From assembly GCA_031761405.1 (NCBI GenBank), contig JASEVX010000355.1, positions 106,062 through 170,061 on the forward strand: a stretch of DNA of 64,000 nt, read 5' to 3'. Shown here piece after piece: positions 51,626 through 62,100 of this stretch. The position numbers were made by a program, and so were the translations under genes. This DNA is from Serripes groenlandicus (lineage: Eukaryota > Mollusca > Bivalvia > Cardiida > Cardiidae). The notes under the pieces were generated by a model. It made no database searches, was not told where the DNA came from, and saw only the letters and a program-made list of their open reading frames with translations. How positions within the stretch are numbered: position 1 is the first letter of the stretch; every line of letters starts with the position of its first letter.

Positions 51626-51973
51626 ACAGGGGCGTAGCTTGGCAGTAATCAATGTGTAGGCCGTCTCGTGAGACAATCAACATTGTGGACTCTGCGTAAA
51701 GTATCGACCCGGATCAGCCTAAGCATGCCACACAGGCGTACCCAGATATACACTTTTCGCCTCCTGTGGATTTTCTGTTTCAGAAATCACTACTCTATCA
51801 ATCCCCCCTTAGACGGAATGTGTCGGCCGGATCAGTCTGCGCGGACAGCGCAGGCTGATCTGGTCGATACATTTCGCAGATCTATGTGTATCGCCGCAGC
51901 TGCATTTGGGGGCATTTTTAGAAAAAATGTGTAGGCACGTGCCTACCGTGCCTAAAGGGAGCTACGCCCCTGG
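51626..51973. mobile_element. Composite element with GGGGCGTAGC ends and family B inside
   Basis: CAGGGGCGTAGCTTGGCAGT and GGGAGCTACGCCCCTGG are the inverted outer ends. Inside: GTGAGACAATCAACATTGTG ... GGTCGATACATTTCGCAG and GTAGGCACGTGCCTACCGTG. It lies about 140 bases after the lectin stop codon. Confidence 0.8.
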
Positions 51974-52221
51974 TGTATGCTTCATGTTTACCCAGTAAGT
52001 CAAATTTTGTACATTTCAATGACTTTCAATTGACAGTTTTTCAACATTTACTGCCAAAACAGTTTTGAACTACTTATTACTTCCTTTGTTGTCACTATTA
52101 GCAATATTTGCAGAAGTTTCAACATTTCAAAATTTTGATCTCTATCTGGAGTTCAGCAACTTTAAATGGTTTGTTTGACGATTCGGATCTAAAGGTTAAT
52201 GTGTCCCTTTGTACGGGGCTT

Positions 52222-52500
52222 AACCCTTTCCATCATACGACAATTCTGCAGCAGACGACTTTGAACGTATTTTGTCAAAACATCTCCATCTCGACCCGAA
52301 GTCACACAACTGAACACAAGCAGTATACCAGAGCTGAGACTATGTAACATCACCGGGAACAACCGGGGTCCGGGGATGATGGTGATATCAACCCAAAAAT
52401 CCCACCGCTGCCACCATTTGTAACGTGTATCGGTGTTAAGCCATCGAGGGTCACCCATCCAGGCACTTACCGCGATGAACGTTTAATTAACCACGTATTT
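52222..52500 (-). mobile_element. LTR retrotransposon remnant plus a family A scrap
   Basis: On the minus strand: an LTR end ...CACGTTACA, two bases, then TGGTGGCAGCGGTGGGAT (52416-52399), which looks like a leucine-tRNA primer-binding site. Leader-like sequence follows. GCCTGGATGGGTGACCCTCG inside the LTR matches 21350. At 52222-52265 TTAACCCTTTCCATCATACG and CTGCAGCAGACGACTTTGAA belong to family A. No gag or pol is found. Confidence 0.55.
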
Positions 52501-52621
52501 CAGTTTTTGTTATGCTATTTATGATTGTTTAATCGTGTGCCCGATTAGACTTGCATTATACGCTAATTTTCAAGAAACATTACAATATCAGTATCAAATA
52601 ACGTCGATTTATCTTTTTAAT

Positions 52622-52837
52622 ATTAACCCTTTACCTCATATAGACGTTTTCAGACGCCTCTGCACCAGACAGATAAAAGAAGAAATTGCTCAAAACAAGC
52701 AATTTCTACTTTTGTCACAATGTTTTCCACTTTTCGTCATAGGTTATCCAGTCAATTATAGAGATTTTCTATTTTTTGACAAAATATGTTTAAAGTCGTC
52801 TGCTGCAGAATTGTCGTCGTATGAGGGAAAGGGTTAA
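52622..52837. mobile_element. Family A element, full length
   Basis: TTAACCCTTTACCTCATATA GACG and GTATGAGGGAAAGGGTTAA ends; palindromic core GAAGAAATTGCTCAAAACAAGCAATTTCTAC. Near 53 kb this is the closest intact relative of the 18-bp array motif. Confidence 0.8.
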
Positions 52838-52862
52838 GACAAGATCAGGTTAAGGTATCTAT

Positions 52863-53062
52863 GTCATGAGTACCAGAGCTCTAGGTGATGGGCGTTTTGC
52901 ATGTACTAAAATACTTCTTCGACCCTCTTACCCTATGTTGTTGGTATTCAAAAGAATCGATGAGACGATTCTTTTGAGTACCCACATCATAGGGTTTGGA
53001 TGGATTTTTAGAGATATTTTGTGATGAATGGAGCTGTAGACTGCTCCTTACCTGTAGCTCTG
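52863..53062. mobile_element. Family F palindromic element
   Basis: CCCTATGTTGTTGGTATTCA AAAGAATCG faces CGATTCTTTTGAGTACCCACATCATAGGG. Flanks AGCTCTAGGTGATGGGCGTT and CTGTAGCTCTGCAAGATG are inverted and match other F copies. Confidence 0.75.
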
Positions 53063-53084
53063 CAAGATGACTGATTAAAAATGT

Positions 53085-54632
53085 ATGGAATGTGGGAAAG
53101 CTTCTATATGGGGGAAAGCGTCTATATGTGGGAAAGCTTCTATATGTGGGAAAGCTTCTATATTGGGGAAAGCTTCTATATGTGGGAAAGCGTCTATATG
53201 GGGGAAAGCGTCTATATGTGGGAAAGCTTCTATATGTGGGAAAGCTTCTATATGGGGGAAAGCTTCTATATGTGAGTAAGGGTATATATGTGAGTAAGGG
53301 TCTATATGGGGGAAAGCGTCTATATGTGAGTAAGGGTCTATATGGGGGAAAGCGTCTATATGTGGGAAAGGGTCTATATGTGGGAAAGCGTCTATATGTG
53401 GGAAAGCTTCTATATGTGGGAAAGCGTCTATATGTGGGAAAGCGTCTATATGGGGGGAAAGCGTCTATATGTGGGAAAGCTTCTATATGTGGGAAAGCTT
53501 CTATATGTGGGAAAGCTTCTATATGTGGGAAAGCGTCTATATGGGGGAAAGCGTCTATATGTGGGAAAGCTTCTATATGGGGGAAAGCTTCTATATGTGA
53601 GTAAGGGTCTATATGTGAGTAAGGGTCTATATGGGGGAAAGCGTCTATATGTGAGTAAGGGTCTATATGGGGGAAAGCGTCTATATGTGGGAAAGGGTCT
53701 ATATGGGGGAAAGCGTCTATATGTGGGAAAGCTTCTATATGTGGGAAAGCGTCTATATGGGGGAAAGCTTCTATATGTGGGAAAGCGTCTATATGTGGGA
53801 AAGCTTCTATATGTGGGAAAGCTTCTATATGTGGGAAAGCGTCTATATGTGGGAAAGCTTCTATATGTGGGAAAGCTTCTATATGTGGGAAAGCGTATAT
53901 ATGGGGGAAAGCGTCTATATGTGGGAAAGCTTCTATATGTGGGAAAGGGTCTATATGGGGGAAAGCGTCTATATGGGGGAAAGCGTCTGTATGTGGGAAA
54001 GCTTCTATATGGGGGAAAGCGTCTATATGGGGGAAAGCGTCTATATGTGGGAACGCTTCTATATGTGGGAAAGCTTCTATATGTGGGAAAGCTTCTATAT
54101 GTGGGAAAGCTTCTATATGGGGGAAAGCGTCTATATGGGGGAAAGCGTCTATATGTGGGAAAGCTTCTATATGTGGGAAAGCGTCTATATGGGGGAAAGC
54201 GTCTATATGGGGGAAAGCGTCTATATGGGGGAAAGCTTCTATATGTAAGTAAGGGTCTATATGGGGGAAAGCGTCTATATGTGGGAAAGCTTCTATATGT
54301 GGGAAAGCTTCTATATGTGGGAAAGCTTCTATATGTGGGAAAGCTACTATATGTGGGAAAGCGTCTATATGGGGGAAAGCGTCTATATGGGGGAAAGCTT
54401 ATATATGTGGGAAAGCGTCTATATGTGGGAAAGCTTCTATATGTAGTAAAGCTTCTATATGTGGGAAAGGGTCTATATGGGGGAAAGCGTCTATATGTGG
54501 GAAAGCTTCTATATGTGGGAAAGCGTCTATATGTGGGAAAGCGTCTATATGTGGGAAAGCGTCTATATAGGGGAAAGCTTCTATATGTGGTAAAGCTTCT
54601 ATATGGGGGAAAGCGTCTATATATATACCTTT
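53085..54632. repeat. 18-bp satellite (about 85 copies), matching a family A terminus
   Basis: Unit TCTATATGTGGGAAAGCT with variants GGGGGA, GCGT, GGGT and GTGAGTAAGGG. The reverse complement of one and a half units, CTTTCCCACATATAGACGCT, equals the left end of the family A copy at 51160 (CTTTCCCACATATAGACGCT). All three + frames and one minus frame are open (up to 430 codons, LYVGKR-like hexapeptides), as 18 is a multiple of three. Nothing supports translation. Confidence 0.95.
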
Positions 54633-54649
54633 GAAATCATGATGAGCAT

Positions 54650-56195
54650 AGCTGGGTTGATTCACCCAGTATTATCATCCAGAAAACATGAGTATGTGGA
54701 CTGTGATGGCGATTCAGTGTTATCGCGTAGCTGGGTTGATTCACCCAGTATTATCATCCAGAAAACATGAGTATGTGGACTGTGATGGCGATTGGGCATA
54801 CATGTTGTTGAAAACGGCCTAAAACCCTAACAATGCAAGCAAAAAACGTCCTTTGACAACATGATGAGCAATGGCTGTTTTTATCACAATGTTTTCGATA
54901 GTTCATTTTATAGGGAGTTTATGTATGTGGGAAAGGGGTTATGGGAAAATCGTTCACTGTACCGCCGAAAGGGTTTTAACCTGCAGAGGTGCGAAGACCA
55001 GTGAACACTTACTAACGCTTTCCCACATGCAGATACTTTATGCCAATTTCCACACTTATTTAGTCATGCAACAACTCTTCCAATATCAAAACCCCTACAA
55101 TGCAAACAAAACGCTATTTCAAAGCATGGCGGGCAATTGCTTCTTTTGCCACAATGTGTTCAGTTCCATTGCATAGCTGGGTTGATTCACCCAGGGATCA
55201 CGAGTTTGTGAACTGACGTGGTGGTATGACTGGAATGATGTTGAAAACGGCCTAAAACACCCAACAATAGAAACAAAACGACCTCTGAAAGCAGGGCGGG
55301 CAATTGCTCCCTGTTCACAGTGTGTACAGTACTATTGAGTAGCTGGGTCGAATCACCCAGGACGAATGAGTATGTGAACAGTGCGGGTGATTTGACATAT
55401 ATGATGTTGAAAACGGCGTAAAATACCCACCAATACAAACACAACGACCTTTGAAATCATGATGAGCAATGGCTCCTCTTTCCACACTGTTTTCAGTGTT
55501 ATCGCGTAGCTGGGTAGATTCACCCAGGTCCCATGAGTTTGTGAACTGTAAGGGTGATTGCACATAAATGCTATTGAAAACAGCCTAAAACTCCGTACGT
55601 ACAGTGCACTCAAAACCACCTTTGAAAACATGATGAGTAATGGCTCCTTATACCACACTGTTTTCAGTCTTATCGCGTAGATGGGTTGATTCACCCAGGA
55701 AGCATGTGTGTTCGAGCAGTAAGGGTTATTTAACATAAATGCTGTTGTAAACGGCCTAAAAAATCCAACAACGCAATCAAAACGACCTTTGTAAACATGA
55801 TGAGCAATGGCTACTCTTACCACACTGTTTTCAGTCCTATTGCCTAGCTGGGTAGAATAACCCAGAAAACATGAGTATGTGACCTTTGTAAACATGATAA
55901 GCAATGGCTTCTCTTTCCACACTGTTTTCACTCCTAACGCACAGCTGGGTTAATTCACCCAGGGTTATTTAACATAAATGCTGTTGTAAACGGCATAAAA
56001 AATCCAACAACGCAATCTTACAGACACGGTACATGTGACCTTTGTAAACATGATAAGCAATGGCTCCTCTTTTCACACTGTGTTCAGTCCTAACCCAAAG
56101 CTGGGTGATGAGCAATGGCTGTTTTCATCACAATGTTTTCGATAGTTCATTCATAGGGAGTTTATGTATGTGGGAAAGGAACGATTTTCCAATCG
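54650..56195 (+). repeat. 167-bp-type satellite, left arm (inverted orientation)
   Basis: Diverged monomers with the boundary motif AGCTGGGTTGATTCACCCAG and a GACCTTTGAAA...GATGAGCAATGGCTCC... ACACTGTTTTCAGT segment. At 54650-54800 a 78-base piece (GTATTATCATCCAGAAAACA) is doubled. Monomers are less alike here than to the right of 56.2 kb. Confidence 0.85.
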
Positions 56196-59100
56196 CACCT
56201 CTGCAGGTTAAAACCCCTTCGGCGGTACATTGAACGATTTTCCCATAACCCCTTTCCCACATACATAAACTCTATACACATAAGTGTACCATTGCTCAAT
56301 CATGATTTCAAAGGTCGTTGTGTTTGTATTGGTGGGTGTTTTACGCCGTTTTCAACATCATATATGTCAAATCACCCGCACTGTTCACATACTCATTCGT
56401 AGTTGTTGCATGACTAAATAAGTGTGGAAATTGGCATAAAGTATCTGCATGTGGGAAAGCGTTAGTAAGTGTTCACTGGTCTTCGCACCTCTGCAGGTTA
56501 AAACCCTTTCGGCGGTACAGTGAACGATTTTCCCATAACCCCTTTCCCACATACATAAACTCCCTATAAAATGAAATATCGAAAACATTGTGATAAAAAC
56601 AGCCATTGCTCATCATGTTCATCAAAGGTCGTTTTGCTTGCATTGTTGGGGTTTTAGGCCGTTTTCAACAGCATGTATGCCCAATCGCCATCACAGTCCA
56701 CATACTCATGTTTTCTGGGTGATAATACTGAAAACAGTGTGGTATAAGGAGCCATTGCTCACCATGTTTTCAAAGGTCGTTTTGAGTGCACTGTACGGAG
56801 ATTTATGCTGCTTTCAGTAGCATGTATGTGCAATCACCCTCACAGTTCACAAACTCATGGGACCTGGGTGAATCAACCCAGCTACGCGTTAGGACTGAAA
56901 ACAGTGTGGAAAAAGGAGCCATTGCTTATCATGTTTACAAAGGTCACATACTCATGTTTTCTGGGTTATTCTACCCAGCTAGTCAATAGGACTGAACACA
57001 GTGTGGTAAGAGTAGCCATTGCTCATCAGGTTCACAAAGGTCGTTTTGATTGCGTTGTTGGATGTTTTAGGCCGTTTACAACAGCATTTATGTTAAATAA
57101 CCCTCACTGCTCGAACACGCATGCTTCCTGGGTGAATCAACCCAGCTAGTCAATAGGACTGAAAACAGTGTGGTAAGAGTAGCCATTGCTCATCATGTTT
57201 ACAAAGGTCGTTTTGATTGCGTTGTTGGATTTTTTTAGGCCGTTTACAACAGCATTTATGTTAAATAACCCTCACTGCTCGAACACGCATGCTTCCTGGG
57301 TGAATCAACCCAGCTAGTCAATAGGACTGAAAACAGTGTGGTAAGAGTAGCCATTGTTCATCATGTTTACAAAGGTCGTTTTGATTGCACTGTACGGAGA
57401 TTTAGGCTGCTTTCAGTAGCATGTATGTGCAATCACCCTCACAGTTCACAAACTCATGGGACCTGGGTGAATCAACCCAGCTACGCGATAACACTGAAAA
57501 CAGTGTGGAAAGAGGAGCCATTGCCCGCCATGCTTTGAAATGGCGTTTTGTTTGCATTGTAGGGGTTTTGATATTGGAAGCGAGTTGTTGCATGACTAAA
57601 TAAGTGTGGAAATTCGCATAAAGTATCTGCATGTGGGAAAGCGTTAGTAAGTGTTCACTGGTCTTCGCACCTCTGCAGGTTAAAACCCTTTCGGCGGTAC
57701 AGTGAACGATTTTCCCATAACCCCTTTCCCACATACATAAACTCCCTATAAAATGAACTATCGAAAACATTGTGATAAAAACAGCCATTGCTCATCATGT
57801 TGTCAAAGGTCGTTTTGCTTGCATTGTTGGGGTTTTAGGCCGTTTTCAACAGCATGTATGCCCAATCGCCATCACAGTCCACATACTCATGTTTTCTGGG
57901 TGATAATACTGAAAACAGTGTGGTATAAGGAGCCATTGCTCACCATGTTTTCAAAGGTCGTTTTGAGTGCACTGTACGGAGATTTAGGCTGCTTTCAGTA
58001 GCATGTATGTGCAATCACCCTCACAGTTCACAAACTCATGGGACCTGGGTGAATCAACCCAGCTACGCGTTAGGACTGAAAACAGTGTGAAAAAGGAGCC
58101 ATTGCTTATCATGTTTACAAAGGTCACATACTCATGTTTTCTGGGTTATTATACCCAGCTAGTCAATAGGACTGAAAACAGTGTGGTAAGAGTAGCCATT
58201 GCTCATCAGGTTCACAAAGGTCGTTTTGATTGCGTTGTTGGATTTTTTTTTAGGCCGTTTACAACAGCATTTATGTTAAATAACCCTCACTGCTCGAACA
58301 CGCATGCTTCCTGGGTGAATCAACCCAGCTAGTCAATAGGACTGAAAACAGTGTGGTAAGAGTAGCCATTGCTCATCATGTTTACAAAGGTCGTTTTGAT
58401 TGCACTGTACGGAGATTTAGGCTGCTTTCAGTAGCATGTATGTGCAATCACCCTCACAGTTCACAAACTCATGGGACCTGGGTGAATCAACCCAGCTACG
58501 CGTTAGGACTGAAAACAGTGTGGAAAAAAGGAGCCATTGCTTATCATGTTTACAAAGGTCACATACTCATGTTTTCTGGGTTATTCTACCCAGCTAGTCA
58601 ATTGGACTGAAAACAGTGTGGTAAGAGTAGCCATTGCTCATCAGGTTCACAAAGGTCGTTTTGATTGCGTTGTTGGATTTTTTAGGCCGTTTACAACAGC
58701 ATTTATGTTAAATAACCCCCACTGCTCGAACACGCATGCTTCCTGGGTGAATCAACCCAGCTAGTCAATAGGACTGAAAACAGTGTGGTAAGAGTAGCCA
58801 TTGCTCATCAGGTTCACAAAGGTCGTTTTGATTGCGTTGTTGGATTTTTTAGGCCGTTTACAACGGCATTTATGTTAAATAACCCTCACTGCTCGAACAC
58901 GCATGCTTCCTGGGTGAATCAACCCAGCTAGTCAATAGGACTGAAAACAGTGTGGTAAGAGTAGCCATTGCTCATCATGTTTACAAAGGTCGTTTTGATT
59001 GCGTTGTTGGATTTTTTAGGCCGTTTACAACAGCATTTATGTTAAATAACCCTCACTGCTCGAACACGCATGCTTCCTGGGTGAATCAACCCAGCTAGTC

Positions 59101-62100
59101 AATAGGACTGAACACAGTGTGGTAAGAGTAGCCATTGCTCATCATGTTTACAAAGGTCGTTTTGATTGCACTGTACGGAGATTTAGGCTGCTTTCAGTAG
59201 CATGTATGTGCAATCACCATCACAGTTCACAAACTCATGGGACCTGGGTGAATCAACCCAGCTACGCGATAACACTGAAAACAGTGTGGAAAGAGGAGCC
59301 ATTGCCCGCCATGCTTTGAAATGGCGTTTTGTTTGCATTGTAGGGGTTTTGATATTGGAAGCGAGTTGTTGCATGACTAAATAAGTGTGGAAATTCGCAT
59401 AAAGTATCTGCATGTGGGAAAGCGTTAGTAAGTGTTCACTGGTCTTCGCACCTCTGCAGGTTAAAACCCTTTCGGCGGTACAGTGAACGATTTTCCCATA
59501 ACCCATTTCCCACATACATAAACTCCCTATAAAATGAACTATCGAAAACATTGTGATAAAAACAGCCATTGCTCATCATGTTGCCAAAGGTCGTTTTGCT
59601 TGCATTGTTGGGGTTTTAGGCCGTTTTCAACAGCATGTATGCCCAATCGCCATCACAGTCCACATACTCATGTTTTCTGGGTGATAATACTGAAAACAGT
59701 GTGGTATAAGGAGCCATTGCTCACCATGTTTTCAAAGGTCGTTTTGAGTGCACTGTACGGAGATTTAGGCTGCTTTCAGTAGCATGTATGTGCAATCACC
59801 CTCACAGTTCACAAACTCATGGGACCTGGGTGAATCAACCCAGCTACGCGTTAGGACTGAAAACAGTGTGGAAAAAAGGAGCCATTGCTTATCATGTTTA
59901 CAAAGGTCACATACTCATGTTTTCTGGGTTATTCTACCCAGCTAGTCAATAGGACTGAAAACAGTGTGGTAAGAGTAGCCATTGCTCATCAGGTTCACAA
60001 AGGTCGTTTTGATTGCGTTGTTGGATTTTTTAGGCCGTTTACAACAGCATTTATGTTAAATAACCCCCCACTGCTCGATCACGCATGCTTCCTGGGTGAA
60101 TCAACCCAGCTAGTCAATAGGACTGAAAACAGTGTGGTAAGAGTAGCCATTGCTCATCAGTTTCACAAAGGTCGTTTTGATTGCGTTGTTGGATTTTTTA
60201 GGCCGTTTACAACGGCATTTATGTTAAATAACCCTCACTGCTCGAACACGCATGCTTCCTGGGTGAATCAACCCAGCTAGTCAATAGGACTGAAAACAGT
60301 GTGGTAAGAGTAGCCATTGCTCATCATGTTTACAAAGGTCGTTTTGATTGCGTTGTTGGATTTTTTAGGCCGTTTACAACAGCATTTATGTTAAATAACC
60401 CTCACTGCTCGAACACGCATGCTTCCTGGGTGAATCAACCCAGCTAGTCAATAGGACTGAAAACAGTGTGGTAAGAGTAGCCATTGCTCATCATGTTTAC
60501 AAAGGTCGTTTTGATTGCACTGTACGGAGATTTAGGCTGCTTTCAGTAGCATGTATGTGCAATCACCATCACAGTTCACAAACTCATGGGACCTGGGTGA
60601 ATCAACCCAGCTACGCGATAACACTGAAAACAGTGTGGAAAGAGGAGCCATTGCCCGCCATGCTTTGAAATGGCGTTTTGTTTGCATTGTAGGGGTTTTG
60701 ATATTGGAAGCGAGTTGTTGCATGACTAAATAAGTGTGGAAATTCGCATAAAGTATCTGCATGTGGGAAAGCGTTAGTAAGTGTTCACTGGTCTTCGCAC
60801 CTCTGCAGGTTAAAACCCTTTCAGCGGTACAGTGAACGATTTTCCCATAACCCCTTTCCCACATACATAAACTCCCTATAAAATGAACTATCGAAAACAT
60901 TGTGATAAAAACAGCCATTGCTCATCATGTTGTCAAAGGTCGTTTTGCTTGCATTGTTGGGGTTTTAGGCCGTTTTCAACAGCATGTATGCCCAATCGCC
61001 ATCACAGTCCACATACTCATGTTTTCTGGGTGATAATACTGAAAACAGTGTGGTATAAGGAGCCATTGCTCACCATGTTTTCAAAGGTCGTTTTGAGTGC
61101 ACTGTACGGAGATTTAGGCTGCTTTCAGTAGCATGTATGTGCAATCACCCTCACAGTTCACAAACTCATGGGACCTGGGTGAATCAACCCAGCTACGCGT
61201 TAGGACTGAAAACAGTGTGGAAAAAAGGAGCCATTGCTTATCATGTTTACAAAGGTCACATACTCATGTTTTCTGGGTTATTCTACCCAGCTAGTCAATA
61301 GGACTGAAAACAGTGTGGTAAGAGTAGCCATTGCTCATCAGGTTCACAAAGGTCGTTTTGATTGCGTTGTTGGATTTTTTAGGCCGTTTACAACAGCATT
61401 TATGTTAAATAACCCCCACTGCTCGAACACGCATGCTTCCTGGGTGAATCAAGCCAGCTAGTCAATAGGACTGAAAACAGTGTGGTAAGAGTAGCCATTG
61501 CTCATCAGGTTCACAAAGGTCGTTTTGATTGCGTTGTTGGATTTTTTAGGCCGTTTACAACGGCATTTATGTTAAATAACCCTCACTGCTCGAACACGCA
61601 TGCTTCCTGGGTGAATCAACCCAGCTAGTAAATAGGACTGAAAACAGTGTGGTAAGAGTAGCCATTGCTCATCAGGTTCACAAAGGTCGTTTTGATTGCG
61701 TTGTTGGATTTTTTAGGCCGTTTACAACAGCATTTATGTTAAATAACCCCCACTGCTCGAACACGCATGCTTCCTGGGTGAATCAACCCAGCTAGTCAAT
61801 AGGACTGAAAACAGTGTGGTAAGAGTAGCCATTGCTCATCAGGTTCACAAAGGTCGTTTTGATTGCGTTGTTGGATTTTTTAGGCCGTTTACAACGGCAT
61901 TTATGTTAAATAACCCTCACTGCTCGAACACGCATGCTTCCTGGGTGAATCAACCCAGCTAGTCAATAGGACTGAAAACAATGTGGTAAAAGTAGCCATT
62001 GCTCATCATGTTTACAAAGGTCGTTTTGATTGCGTTGTTGGATTTTTTAGGCCGTTTACAACAGCATTTATGTTAAATAACCCTCACTGCTCGAACACGC

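Noticed and set aside
53092..54634. 430-codon frame of LYVGKR-type hexapeptides
   Set aside because: It is the 18-bp satellite. All three + frames are open for the same reason, and the array matches a transposon end.
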